Shown piece by piece: positions 36,474 through 46,112 of a DNA stretch of 64,000 bases (position 1 is its first letter; each line of letters begins with the position of its first letter). The notes under the pieces were generated by a model that was not told the origin of the DNA, did no database searches, and saw only the letters and a program-made list of their open reading frames with translations. Source of the stretch: Caballeronia sp. M1242 (GTDB lineage Bacteria > Pseudomonadota > Gammaproteobacteria > Burkholderiales > Burkholderiaceae); NCBI RefSeq assembly GCF_017220215.1, contig NZ_CP071130.1, positions 124,001 through 188,000 of the forward strand, written 5' to 3'. The translations under genes were made by a program, and so were the position numbers.

Positions 36474-37739
36474 TCAACCGGCTCCGCCGGGCGTCATGGG
36501 GCGCTTGAGCAAGGGCACGCCTTCGAGGTGCAGCGTGAAGGCCATGGCCGCCGCAATGGCCGTCTCGACGATAAGGACGGTGGCCGCCGCGCCCTGTTCC
36601 CCGAAGAGCACCGCCAGTACCGCGAGCAGGCTGAAGTTCAGGATCGCGGAGCCGATCAACACGCGGCTGAAATGCGACTTCATGCCGAGCGGAAGCATGG
36701 TCTGAACGCCGAAGAGGTCGGTCAGTCCCGACATCAGCGGCACGAAGGCCATCCAGCGCAGCACGTCGACGGTCGGCCCGAACTGCGGACCGTACAGCAG
36801 CTTCACGGCGAGCGGCGCGCCGAAGAAGATGCCTACGGAGATGAGCGAAACGATCGTGCCTTGAACCACGAACATCTTGCGCAGGAACGCGAAGGCATCT
36901 TCGCGTGCATGGTGCATGAGGAAGCTCACGCGCGGATAAGCCGCCGTCTTGAGCGGCCTCAGCATGTTGAGCGCCGCGCGAATCAGCTTGTCCGCCGCGG
37001 CAAAGTAACCGCCCGCGACGTTGCCCGAGATGAACGTCAACAGCACGATATTGCTCGACGCATAGATGTCGACGAGCGATGTTGCCATGAAGACGCTCCA
37101 TCCGTCTTTCAGGCGATCGATGACGGTCTTGAGCGAGACGTGAACGAAGTCGATATCGCGCCGGAAGTACAAGTAAATGCAGATCGCGATACCCGAGCCG
37201 AGCGGCACGAGCGTATTGACGAGCATGGCGTTGTTCACGTCGTCGTGATGACGCACGAAGAGATACATCGCGGGGATGCTGAGCGCGCGGCCCACGAACA
37301 CGAGCGCGCTGATCACGCCGAGATCTTCGACGCCCTGGAAATACCACGTAGGAATCAGCATCGAGCCGATGGCCATGCCGAAGCCCACGAGCAGCAACTG
37401 TCGATTCTCCGCGAGCGTCGGCACGACGAACGTCAACACGAGCAGCACGAGAAAGCCAGCGACCGAGAGCGCAATCTGCGCATACATGGTCTCCCAGAAG
37501 ATCTGGGACCGCACCGCGCGGTTATCACGGTTGATGGATATCTTGGGTGTGGCGGTGAGTGAGAAACTGAAGTTCGTGAGGGTGATGAAATAGGCCGTGA
37601 AGGCCATCGCAAACGAAAGCCGGCCATACTCGCTCGGACCCAGGACGCGTGCGAGCCACGGCAGCGTCAGAAGCGGTGCGAGGTAGGTCGATACCTGCAA
37701 CGTCATCAGAATCGTGAAGTTCTTTCGAAAAGATGCCAT
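36474..37739 (-). CDS. Wzx-type oligosaccharide flippase
   Basis: A 421-residue polytopic protein of the MOP/PST superfamily with about 12 transmembrane helices. The N terminus (LMTLQVSTYLAPLLTLPWLA, RVLGPSEYGRLSFAMAF) is characteristic of repeat-unit flippases, and the positively charged loop AADKLIRAALNMLRPLKTAA is at the expected middle position. It should move the undecaprenyl-linked repeat unit across the inner membrane. It is the promoter-distal outlier of the cluster, on the same strand, ended by its own terminator and preceded by a 614-bp gap. Confidence 0.9.
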   Translation of the reverse strand: MASFRKNFTILMTLQVSTYLAPLLTLPWLARVLGPSEYGRLSFAMAFTAYFITLTNFSFSLTATPKISINRDNRAVRSQIFWETMYAQIALSVAGFLVLLVLTFVVPTLAENRQLLLVGFGMAIGSMLIPTWYFQGVEDLGVISALVFVGRALSIPAMYLFVRHHDDVNNAMLVNTLVPLGSGIAICIYLYFRRDIDFVHVSLKTVIDRLKDGWSVFMATSLVDIYASSNIVLLTFISGNVAGGYFAAADKLIRAALNMLRPLKTAAYPRVSFLMHHAREDAFAFLRKMFVVQGTIVSLISVGIFFGAPLAVKLLYGPQFGPTVDVLRWMAFVPLMSGLTDLFGVQTMLPLGMKSHFSRVLIGSAILNFSLLAVLAVLFGEQGAAATVLIVETAIAAAMAFTLHLEGVPLLKRPMTPGGAG

Positions 37740-38353
37740 TGAGCGATTTTTCCCGGCTTGAATGCTGCGCTTGATTTCGATGACGCAAAAAATGCTGACT
37801 CATACGTGCCTCGTGCATGTTCGCCCTGTCGGCGAGCCATTGCCAGACAACGCATCGGACGAATAGTTTCGTCGGACGCGCGGATCGCAACGGCAGGACG
37901 TAGGCCGTAGAGGGTGAAGCACCCGCGTCTTGGCCTGACAGCGAGTGAGCGAAGGAACATGCGAGGTAACGATGCAACGACATGACGGCGTCGCCTCAGT
38001 ATCGCACCACGGGGCGCGAGTATGACGCGGACACAAGTAATGGGTATTTAACAGGAAAAAAAAGAATTGTTCAGTGGGTTGGCACACGAACGAATTGGCG
38101 CGCGTGTGCATGCGCGGCGTAGAGAACGAAGAGTCTGGCGTGTCCTCACGCACGCGGTTTGCTCCATCGCGAAAGACGGCCGCGAGCCGGGGTCGAGCGG
38201 TGGCGCTGTTTCGCCCCGCATGCGCGTCTGGCGCTCACCTATAATGCGCTGACGATAAGGCTACATGATCGGCAACACGGCTTGCATCGCTCAGGGCGCT
38301 CATGGGCGACCGGAACGCATCGGCTAAAGCGTCATTCACTGCAACATCGATAC
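37740..38353. other. Divergent intergenic region between flippase and histidine-kinase-like gene
   Basis: About 614 bp without a credible gene. It should contain promoters for both flanking genes. A perfect TATAAT lies at 38240-38245 on the plus strand. An AT-rich patch near 38040-38070 (TATTTAAC then a run of A) may belong to the flippase promoter on the minus strand. Confidence 0.5.
38240..38245 (+). promoter_or_regulatory. Perfect TATAAT, possible -10 box of the histidine-kinase-like gene
   Basis: A consensus -10 hexamer about 110 bp upstream of the coding start. No good -35 hexamer is found at 16-18 bp, so the assignment is tentative. Confidence 0.4.
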
Positions 38354-39490
38354 ATGCAAGGACTAACAACCGTGACCACGTCTTTCTCAAGTACGGTCGA
38401 ACGCACAGGCGCCCAGTCCGGCGATCCGGTCGTCGCAGGAAACGACGGCGTTCTGGTCCTCGATGCCGCCCTGCGCTGCATCTCGGCCGACGCCACCTTC
38501 GCCCATCTCTTCGAACTGGATGCCGCGGCCCTTGCCAACCGCGCGCTCGCCGACACGCCGCTGCCCAAGCCGCTCGCGGCCGCGCTCGGCGAAGCCGCGG
38601 ACGCCGCGCTCGCCGGTCACCGCTTAAGCCGTGCGCGGGTGACGTTCGATGACGATGCCGCCTCGCGCAGCTTCACCATTCTCGCGCTGCCATCGGCAGG
38701 GGCGGTGACGGTCGTGGTCTCGCCATCGGCCGATGCGTCGGAGGAAGTGGCGCCCGGCCGCATCGCGCATCTTCGGGCGGAGGCCGCGCTCTTCATGCGC
38801 GATCACGTGCTGTCCATCGTCTCGCATGACCTGCGCGGGCCGCTCAACGCCATTCACAGCTGGGGCTACGTGCTCGAACGCAAGGTCGACGCGAAAGATC
38901 CCGCCGCGCAACGCGCGCTGACGGGCATTCGCTCGGGCGTCGAGCAGCAGGTCAAGCTGATCGAGCAATCCGTCGATACCACGCGCGCCGAAACGCGTGC
39001 CGTCGCGCTCTCGCTGGCGCCGGTGGCCGTGCGTCCGCTGCTCGACAAGAGCGTCGCGCTCGCGCGTGCGAGCATTGCGCGCTCGCGTGGCATCAGCTTC
39101 GCGGTGGAGTCGTCGTTGGCCGAGGAGCAGGTCGAAGGCGATGCCGAGCGTCTCACTCAAATGCTTTGGCTCATGCTCACGTTCGCCGCGGAAGCGAGCG
39201 CGCGCGACGCGAGCGTGCAGGTGTCGAGCGTCATGGAGGGCGGCATGTGGCGCACGGACGTGCGCTTCACGACATCGGCGCAGGCGCTCACCGATGCGTC
39301 ATCGCCGCACGCGCTCGAAGCGTTCGCGCGCAGGCAGGCGCTCGAGCCGCGCGAGGCCGGGCGCATTGCGTGGGGGCTCGCGCTCTGCAAGCGCGTTGCC
39401 GAGGCGCACGGCGGCGGCTTCGAGCACGCGAATATCGTCGACGGCCAGGAGGCCGTGCTGTCGGCGCGTATCGCGGTCGCAGGAATGTAA
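38354..39490 (+). CDS. Histidine-kinase-like protein with degenerate ATPase domain
   Basis: A 378-residue soluble protein. A PAS-like N-terminal domain (about 20-120, DGVLVLDAALRCISADATFA) precedes a HisKA dimerisation helix with an intact H-box, LSIVSHDLRGPLNAIHSWGY, His at about 158. In the HATPase region the N-box reads DAERLTQMLWLMLTFAAEAS, without the usual Asn residues, and no DxGxG motif is found. Only a G2-like AWGLALCKRVAEAHGGG remains. ATP binding is therefore doubtful. The start may instead be the GTG at 38372, which has AAGGA 9 nt upstream. No response regulator gene adjoins. Confidence 0.75.
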   Translation: MQGLTTVTTSFSSTVERTGAQSGDPVVAGNDGVLVLDAALRCISADATFAHLFELDAAALANRALADTPLPKPLAAALGEAADAALAGHRLSRARVTFDDDAASRSFTILALPSAGAVTVVVSPSADASEEVAPGRIAHLRAEAALFMRDHVLSIVSHDLRGPLNAIHSWGYVLERKVDAKDPAAQRALTGIRSGVEQQVKLIEQSVDTTRAETRAVALSLAPVAVRPLLDKSVALARASIARSRGISFAVESSLAEEQVEGDAERLTQMLWLMLTFAAEASARDASVQVSSVMEGGMWRTDVRFTTSAQALTDASSPHALEAFARRQALEPREAGRIAWGLALCKRVAEAHGGGFEHANIVDGQEAVLSARIAVAGM

Positions 39491-39551
39491 GTTGACTTTC
39501 GATTACCTGTCGCCCATATACTGACGCTTTCCATTTTCGAAGAGAGTTGCT

Positions 39552-40913
39552 TTGGCTCAGGTTGTCGCGCTCGTCGGCGCATTGTTGTTGGTCGCCCTCA
39601 ACGGCTTCTTCGTTGCGGCGGAATTCGGCCTCGTCAAACTGAGGGCGACGCGCGTCAAGGCCATCGCGCGGACCAACGGCTTGCCCGGCCGCTTGCTCGC
39701 CAAAGTGCACGGGCAACTCGACGCCTATCTCTCCGCATGCCAGCTCGGCATCACGCTGGCATCGCTCGGCCTCGGCTGGATCGGCGAACCGGCATTCGCC
39801 GCGTTGCTGCATCCGCTGTTCGCGCTCGTCGGCGTGCATTCGGAGCAAGTGATCGAGTCCGTCTCGCTCTTCTTCGCGTTCTCCGTCATTTCGTTCCTGC
39901 ATATCGTCGTCGGCGAGCTCGCGCCCAAGTCGTGGGCCATTCGCCGCGCGGAACAAGTGGGCTTGTGGCTCGCCACGCCGCTCTACGGTTTCTATTGGCT
40001 GATGTACCCGTTCATCTGGGTGCTGAACACCAGCGCGAATCTCGTGCTGCGGCTTTTCGGCATGTCCGCTGAGCACGGCCACGACGCGCAGTATTCGACC
40101 GACGAACTCAAGCTGATCCTGCGCGGCCGGCGTCATGGGGGCGCGTCGTCGTATAACGCGGACGAGTGGAACACCATCGCGCATTCGCTCGATTTCAGCC
40201 GCATGACGGTCTCCGATCTGATGCGGCCCGCGCACGAACTCGTCGGCCTGCGCAACGACTTGCCCGCTCGCGAGAATCTCGCGATCATCTCGCGGCATCG
40301 CTTCAGCCGCTATCCGCTGTATGCGGACGCTTCCGGTGAGCGCGTGATCGGCATGGTTCATCTGAAGGACTTGCTGCTGGATCGCGGGCTCGCGAGCCGC
40401 ACGTTCAGCTTCAGCATCACGAAGGACGCGAGCAAGCTGGAGAAGCTCTCGCGGTATGCGCGGCCAGTGCAATACGTCGCGCCGAATCTGTCCGCGCTCG
40501 AACTCTTCCGGCGCTTTCGCAAGGGCGCGCCGCATCTCGCCATCGTCGGCAGGAAGGGCGCGAAGCCGATCGGCTTCATCACGCTCGATAACCTGCTCGG
40601 CGCGCTCGTCGGCCAGATTCACGATGAATTCCGTCAGGGCGACGCGGACTGGTCGCGTATGGACGACGGCACGCTGATGGGCAAAGGCTCGTTGCCGGTG
40701 GTGTCGCTGGAGCGCGCGCTCGGTATCGATATCGACGAAGGCCGCGCGGAGTCGGTCGGCGGGCTCGTCATCAACGCGCTGGGCGATCTGCCATCGGAAG
40801 GGCAGCGCGTGGGCTTCGACCGCTTCGATATCGTCGTCAAGAAGATGAACGGGCCGAGAATCGTGCTCGTTCGCGTGTATCCTCGCGAAGAGGCGCTCGA
40901 AGGGGCCGAATGA
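39552..40913 (+). CDS. CNNM/CorC-type membrane protein with CBS domains (hemolysin family)
   Basis: A 453-residue protein. A CNNM transmembrane domain (about 1-200) starts VVALVGALLLVALNGFFVAA and contains GITLASLGLGWIGEPAFAAL. A CBS pair (about 215-340, MRPAHELVGLRNDLPARENL and RFSRYPLYADASGERVIGMV) is followed by a CorC/HlyC C-terminal domain (about 350-440). The family is linked to divalent cation export or homeostasis; the hemolysin name is historical. The start is TTG at 39552, preceded by GAAGAGAG. It converges with treY, with a hairpin between them. Confidence 0.9.
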   Translation: MAQVVALVGALLLVALNGFFVAAEFGLVKLRATRVKAIARTNGLPGRLLAKVHGQLDAYLSACQLGITLASLGLGWIGEPAFAALLHPLFALVGVHSEQVIESVSLFFAFSVISFLHIVVGELAPKSWAIRRAEQVGLWLATPLYGFYWLMYPFIWVLNTSANLVLRLFGMSAEHGHDAQYSTDELKLILRGRRHGGASSYNADEWNTIAHSLDFSRMTVSDLMRPAHELVGLRNDLPARENLAIISRHRFSRYPLYADASGERVIGMVHLKDLLLDRGLASRTFSFSITKDASKLEKLSRYARPVQYVAPNLSALELFRRFRKGAPHLAIVGRKGAKPIGFITLDNLLGALVGQIHDEFRQGDADWSRMDDGTLMGKGSLPVVSLERALGIDIDEGRAESVGGLVINALGDLPSEGQRVGFDRFDIVVKKMNGPRIVLVRVYPREEALEGAE

Positions 40914-40918
40914 AGCGT

Positions 40919-40942
40919 GGCCGCGAGCGGGCGCTCGCGGCC
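40919..40942. terminator. Shared hairpin between convergent genes
   Basis: GGCCGCGAGC pairs with GCTCGCGGCC (10 bp) around a GGGC loop in the 46-bp gap between the CNNM gene and treY. T-runs are lacking on both sides, so termination strength is uncertain. Confidence 0.45.
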
Positions 40943-40959
40943 ATCGCAACATCGACCTA

Positions 40960-43908
40960 TCAACCGCCCGGAACGCCTTCCTCCACGAGCAACGCCACCG
41001 GCATCACGCCGAGCACGTCGCGCACGAACAACCGCTCGCCATCGGCCTTCGGCGCGTTGGGACTGAGCCAGTCGAAGAGCGCCCGCGAATGCAGCGCTTC
41101 CGGCAGCACGATCGACGTATCGCCCCAGACCGAAGGTTCGACCAGCGGCACATCACGCTTATCGCCGAGCAACCGCGCCGCATGCCGGGTCGCGACGACG
41201 ATCGCATACGCGCTGCCCGCATGCCGCGCGTAGGCGATCACATGCTTCGCGTGTTCGCCCTGCACGGTGAGCGGCACGTAATCGCCCTGCGCGAACAGCG
41301 ACTCGCAGTGCTTGCGCAACGCCAGCGCACGACGCACCAACCCAAGTTTCACGCGGCCGTCGCGCCAGTTTTCCATCTGCTCGGACGGCGGGCCTTTTTC
41401 GTCGATCTCTTCGAGCCACTTGCGGCGCAGCGCGTAATCCACCGGGCGCCGATTGTCCGGATCGACGAGACTGAAATCCCACAGCTCGGTGCCCTGATAC
41501 AGGTCCGGCACGCCCGGCGATGTGAGCCGCAAGAGCGTCTGCTGGAAGCTGTCGATGGCGCCGAGCGGCCCGATGCGCTCGACGAACTTCGATAGCTCCT
41601 GCAGAAACCCGCTGCGGCGCTGCGGCGCGACGATATCGAACAGGAAGTCGCGGCACGCCTGCTCGTACGCCTCGTCGGGCGCGAACCAGCTCGTGCGCAG
41701 CTTGCCTTCGCGCAATGCCTTCAGCTGCCATTGCGCGACGCGTTCGGCGAGTTCCTGCACGCCCGCTTCGTCGTCCGGCGAGAGCGTGAGCGGCCAGCAG
41801 CCGACGAGCGTCTGATACAGCATCGATTCGGCGGCGGGACCGGGCGCCCAGTCGTGGCTGTCGCTCGTTTCGTTGTGGCCGCCGTTCGGCCCGCGCCGCA
41901 ACGGTGCGTTCAGCGTGGACCACGCCTTCTGCGTCGCGGCCCATTCGTCGGGAATCTCGCTCAATGCGGCGATGCGCGCGCGCACGTCCTCGCCGCGCTT
42001 GTGGTCGTGCGTCGCGGTGCAGAGCATCGCGTGCGGGAAGGAGGCAAGCCGCTCGCGATTGGCCTTGTGGAACTCTTCGAGCGACAGCGAAAACTCGCCC
42101 GGATCGGCGCCCACTTCGTTGCGCGAGATGAGGCGGCCATAGCGATAGCACGCGGTGTCCTCGACCGCCTTCGCCGCGACAGGCGAGGTGAGTTGCGAGA
42201 ACAGCGTCTGCGCCGCGCGCCGCTGCGATCCTGCGGATGCCTGCGGGTTCTGATTCGGGTTCTGGCCTTGCCCCGCGTGAACCTGCGCGTGATTGCGGTC
42301 GCGATTGCGTTCGGCTGCGCGATCCCGCTGACGGTCGTTCTTGTCGCCGCGCTCGTGTTGCGCGCCGTCGTCGGGCAGCTTGCCGCCGAGCCATTGCGCG
42401 ACCTGATCGAGAATCTGATGATCCGCAGGCGCCAGCGACGCGCGCGCGGCTTCGAGTGCCTGCGAGAAGTAGCGTTCATCCTCGGGACTGCGCACGCCGC
42501 CGACCGGATAAATGCGATACACCGGGAAATGCACGACGAGTTCCGCCACCACGCGGCGAATCGACGTGAACGTGTAGTCGCGCGTGGTCTGCGCATCGCG
42601 TGCAATGCGATGCAGCGCCCGCGTCACGCGATCCAGTTCCGCCGACAGGTTCTCCGCGAGAATCTTGCGGCGCGCGATCAGCGCCTCGTCCGCGAATTCG
42701 CTGCTCTTGCCCGTGATCTCGGCCCACAGCGCGGCAAGCGGCTCCGCGCCCGCCGGATCATGCAGGAGCGCGCCGACGTCGTTCATGAAGTCGTAGCCGG
42801 TCGTGCCGTCCACCTGCCAGTCGCGGCGCAACGGCTCGCCGCGCGCCAGAATCTTTTCGACGACGAAATACGTGTGGCCATTGCCGTTGCGCAACGCTTC
42901 GGGCCGCTCCGCCGACAGTTCTTCGAGCCGCGCGCGCAGGCGCTGGCAATACTCGCGCGGTTCCGCGAGACCATCGACGTGATCGATCCGAACGCCGTCG
43001 ATCAGCCCTTCCGTGAAGAGCCGGAAAATCAGCGCATGCGATGCCTCGAACACTTCCGGCCGCTCGACGCGCACGCCGCCCAGCGTGCTCACGTCGAAGA
43101 AGCGCCGCCAGTTCACTTCGTCCGCTGCCGTGCGCCACCATGCGAGCCGGTAGTGCTGGCGCTCCAGCAGCCGGTGCAGACGCTCGCGGCCCGCCGGCGT
43201 TTCCGGCGAATGCGCGGCGAGCACCGCTTTGATCGCGGCCCGGCCGCCTTCCGTGTTCGCGATGGTCACGAGCGCCGTGCGCGCGTCGGCGGCGCGCGGC
43301 TGATCGACGGGCTGCGTCGTCAGGCCGGCGAAGCGTTGCGCAAGCTCGGGCGCTTCCTGAAGCACGGCGGGGTAATCCACCGGACACACCGGGAACACAT
43401 GCGAGTAATACTCGATGACGAAGCGCCCTTCCTCCTGACGATACGCGAGCTTGATCTTGCCGCCTTGCAGCTCTTCGCCGTAGGCCGCGCCGAGAAAAGG
43501 CGCGAGCACCTTGCCGCGCAGCGCGGGATCGGGCGAGTGCCAGTCGACATCGAAGAAGCGCGCATGCGCCGCGTGGCGTCCCCATTCGAGGATGTCCTGC
43601 CACCACGCGTTCTCCGATCCGCCGACGCCCATGTGGTTCGGCACGACATCGACGATCAAGCCCATGTCATGTGCGCGCAGTTTTTCGACGAAGCGGCGCA
43701 AGCCTTCCTCGCCGCCGAGCTCGGGGTTGACCTTCGTGTAGTCGACGGTGTCGTAGCCGTGCGTGGAACCGGAGGTCGCGGTCGTGATCGGCGACGCATA
43801 CGCGTGGCTCACCCCGAGCGACGCGAAGTAGTCCACTTGCGCGGCGGCGTCGTCGAAGGTGAAGTCCTTGTGAAGCTGAAGCCTTAGCGTGGAGCGCGGT
43901 ACGGTCAT
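40960..43908 (-). CDS. treY: Maltooligosyl trehalose synthase
   Basis: A 982-residue GH13 enzyme that rearranges the reducing end of maltodextrins to an alpha,alpha-1,1 bond for TreZ to release. RLQLHKDFTFDDAAAQVDYF opens the barrel. Catalytic regions are DGVRIDHVDGLAEP (nucleophile Asp, about 309), FVVEKILARGE (Glu, about 349) and CTATHDHKRGEDVRARIAAL (Asp, about 632). About residues 515-557 form a hydrophilic Asn/Gln/Arg-rich insert (GDKNDRQRDRAAERNRDRNH) with no family counterpart I know of. It is longer than the roughly 720-930 residues usual for TreY. Its ATGA overlaps malQ by 4 nt. Last gene of the island. Confidence 0.95.
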   Translation of the reverse strand: MTVPRSTLRLQLHKDFTFDDAAAQVDYFASLGVSHAYASPITTATSGSTHGYDTVDYTKVNPELGGEEGLRRFVEKLRAHDMGLIVDVVPNHMGVGGSENAWWQDILEWGRHAAHARFFDVDWHSPDPALRGKVLAPFLGAAYGEELQGGKIKLAYRQEEGRFVIEYYSHVFPVCPVDYPAVLQEAPELAQRFAGLTTQPVDQPRAADARTALVTIANTEGGRAAIKAVLAAHSPETPAGRERLHRLLERQHYRLAWWRTAADEVNWRRFFDVSTLGGVRVERPEVFEASHALIFRLFTEGLIDGVRIDHVDGLAEPREYCQRLRARLEELSAERPEALRNGNGHTYFVVEKILARGEPLRRDWQVDGTTGYDFMNDVGALLHDPAGAEPLAALWAEITGKSSEFADEALIARRKILAENLSAELDRVTRALHRIARDAQTTRDYTFTSIRRVVAELVVHFPVYRIYPVGGVRSPEDERYFSQALEAARASLAPADHQILDQVAQWLGGKLPDDGAQHERGDKNDRQRDRAAERNRDRNHAQVHAGQGQNPNQNPQASAGSQRRAAQTLFSQLTSPVAAKAVEDTACYRYGRLISRNEVGADPGEFSLSLEEFHKANRERLASFPHAMLCTATHDHKRGEDVRARIAALSEIPDEWAATQKAWSTLNAPLRRGPNGGHNETSDSHDWAPGPAAESMLYQTLVGCWPLTLSPDDEAGVQELAERVAQWQLKALREGKLRTSWFAPDEAYEQACRDFLFDIVAPQRRSGFLQELSKFVERIGPLGAIDSFQQTLLRLTSPGVPDLYQGTELWDFSLVDPDNRRPVDYALRRKWLEEIDEKGPPSEQMENWRDGRVKLGLVRRALALRKHCESLFAQGDYVPLTVQGEHAKHVIAYARHAGSAYAIVVATRHAARLLGDKRDVPLVEPSVWGDTSIVLPEALHSRALFDWLSPNAPKADGERLFVRDVLGVMPVALLVEEGVPGG

Positions 43909-46112
43909 GGTGTTTCGGATTTGGGTGTGTCTGAGTTGTCAGGGCGCACGGCGCGCTTGCGGGCTGAATCGACGGCGAGCAGACGGTCGCGGAACGCATC
44001 GTCGTTCATCATCTCGTCCACCGGCAGCGCGAGACGCCGCCTCCAGTTCGGATGCTCGTCGATGGAACCGGGCAGATTCGGCTGCTCCACGAGTCCGAGC
44101 AGGTCTTCGAGCGGATACGTGACGAGCGGCGCGGGCGTCATGCCGACGAAGGCCAACGCCTCGTCCACCGGCGCGTTGTGGACGGAAGGCGGCGGCACGT
44201 CTTTCGGCGCAATGCCGGCTTCCTGAAACGCCTGCCACAGATGCCCGCGATCGACGCCGCGCTCTTCCATCGCCGCCTCGACCGGATCGCGGCCATCGGC
44301 GCGCGCCATCGTCTGGCCGATCTTCGAGCGCCATTCGATGTCTTCGCCGCGCCACCATCCGTTGACGGTCGGCAGGTCGTGCGTCGTCGTCGTTGCCGTC
44401 ACGCCATCGCTCCATTCGCCCGGCGGCTTGAATCCTTCGCCATCCTGAGCACGTTCGAACCAGAGTACTCGTATGCCTAGCAAACCCTGCTCCTGCAAGC
44501 GCTCGCTGAAGCCCGGCGGCACGGTGCCGAGGTCTTCGCCGACCACGATCGCGCGATGCCGCCACGATTCCAGCGCGATCAGCCGCAACAGGTCTTCGAA
44601 CGGATAGCGCAGATAGGCGCCGTCTTTCGCGCTCTCGCCTTCGGGCACGAGCCAAAGGCGGCGCAGCCCGAGAATATGGTCGATGCGAATGCCGCCCGCG
44701 TGCGCGAACGCGGCGCGCAGCATGTCGATGAACGCGGCGAAGCCCTGCATGCGCATGGCGCGCGGCGAGAACGTCGTGAGTCCCCACGACTGCCCGGCCT
44801 GATTGAAGAGATCGGGCGGAGCGCCGACGGACACGCCGGTCAGCATGTCGTCGCGATACGACCATGCGTGACTGCCCGCGCTGTCGCAGCCGACCGCGAG
44901 ATCCGCCACGAGACCGACCGCCATGCCGGCATCGCGCGCGGCGTGCTGGGCGTGCGCGAGTCCCTTGGCCGCGAGCCATTGCGTGAAAAGATAGAAGTCC
45001 ACTTCGCGCCGATGCGCCTCGGCGAACGCGGTCACCGCTTCGCTGCGCGGGTCGCGCAGTTCCTCGGGCCAGTTGCGCCAGTGACCTTCGCCGTTCTGCG
45101 CGATCTGTTCGGCTTGCAGCGCCTCGAAGCGCGCGTGGTCTAACAGCGCGCGGCCGCCTTTCTCGACAAACGATGCGAAGTCCTTCGCAAAGGGCGAATC
45201 GTCGTCTTGCGAGAAGCCGTCGAAGAGGGCGCGCAGCACGGCCACGCGCGCTTGCATCAAACGCGGCCAGTCGATCAGCGGCAGTCCTTCGAGCGCGGTG
45301 AGTTCATCGGCGACGCCGGCTTTCTCGATCGCGGCGCGCGCAGCCGGCGCGCCGAGCACGGCGGCCGGATCGATATGCGCGATGTTGACGAAGAGCCGCG
45401 ACGACGGCGAGTACGGGCTGCACTTGTTCGGCTCGGCGGTGAACATGGCGTGCATCGGGCTGATGGCGAGCGCGTGGCTGCCTTGCTTCGCCGCCTGCGT
45501 CGCGAGCGATGCGAGCGCGGTGAAGTCGCCCACGCCGCCGTCGCCGTTGCGGCGCAAGCCATACACTTGCGCGGCGATGCCCCAGAGCGGCGGCGCGACT
45601 TGAGCGTCGTCGGCGTCGTCATGCAACGCGCGCCATGCGTCATCGACCGTATAGCAGCGCGTCGGCGCGACGGCGAGCGTCGTGCGATGGTCGTTGATGA
45701 CGAGCGTGTGATAGCCCGGCTCGGCAATCGGCGCGAGCAGCGCGGTCTCGCCTTTGGGCGACGTGAAGCGCCCGTCGATGATCTCGCCGTTCTCCAGCTC
45801 GACGCGATAACGCGCGCCCGACTTGGCCGCCGCCGCCGGCAGCGCGATGCCGCGATCCACTTCCGCCGTGATGAGCGGCGGCAGCTTGCGGCCGCTCATT
45901 TCGGCATCGACGGCCGCCATGCTCTGCTTGATCTGCGTGGCGTTGCCGCACGGCAGGCCGAGCTTTTCGAGCAGGATGCGCAGCGTGTTTTCCGGCACGC
46001 GCTGCGTCTTCTTGTGCGCGTCCTGCCACTCGACTTCGAAACCCGCGCGCTCGGCGAGGGTTTCGATCGACGAGCGCGGGCGCTCACTTTTGCCTTGATT
46101 CGCGGCGCTCAC
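43905..46112 (-). CDS. malQ: 4-alpha-glucanotransferase (amylomaltase)
   Basis: A 735-residue GH77 enzyme transferring glucan segments between maltodextrins. Catalytic segments are GIRIDHILGLRRLWLVPEG, VVGEDLGTVPPG and TTTHDLPTVNGWW. The N-terminal extension of about 130 residues (AGFEVEWQDAHKKTQRV) is the usual MalQ_N-type domain of the longer proteobacterial forms. Start and stop overlap treZ and treY by 4 nt each, so the three are translationally coupled. Here it can reshape short glucans so that TreY and GlgX products are recycled. Confidence 0.95.
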   Translation of the reverse strand: MSAANQGKSERPRSSIETLAERAGFEVEWQDAHKKTQRVPENTLRILLEKLGLPCGNATQIKQSMAAVDAEMSGRKLPPLITAEVDRGIALPAAAAKSGARYRVELENGEIIDGRFTSPKGETALLAPIAEPGYHTLVINDHRTTLAVAPTRCYTVDDAWRALHDDADDAQVAPPLWGIAAQVYGLRRNGDGGVGDFTALASLATQAAKQGSHALAISPMHAMFTAEPNKCSPYSPSSRLFVNIAHIDPAAVLGAPAARAAIEKAGVADELTALEGLPLIDWPRLMQARVAVLRALFDGFSQDDDSPFAKDFASFVEKGGRALLDHARFEALQAEQIAQNGEGHWRNWPEELRDPRSEAVTAFAEAHRREVDFYLFTQWLAAKGLAHAQHAARDAGMAVGLVADLAVGCDSAGSHAWSYRDDMLTGVSVGAPPDLFNQAGQSWGLTTFSPRAMRMQGFAAFIDMLRAAFAHAGGIRIDHILGLRRLWLVPEGESAKDGAYLRYPFEDLLRLIALESWRHRAIVVGEDLGTVPPGFSERLQEQGLLGIRVLWFERAQDGEGFKPPGEWSDGVTATTTTHDLPTVNGWWRGEDIEWRSKIGQTMARADGRDPVEAAMEERGVDRGHLWQAFQEAGIAPKDVPPPSVHNAPVDEALAFVGMTPAPLVTYPLEDLLGLVEQPNLPGSIDEHPNWRRRLALPVDEMMNDDAFRDRLLAVDSARKRAVRPDNSDTPKSETP

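Noticed and set aside
38078-38100. TTGGCAC...TTGGCG resembling a sigma-54 promoter near the flippase gene
   Set aside because: The spacing between the GG and GC elements does not fit the -24/-12 pattern, and the orientation is away from the polysaccharide genes.
41731-43887. 718-codon frame on the plus strand opposite treY
   Set aside because: It mirrors the coding strand of treY, lacks a ribosome site and shows no family motif.
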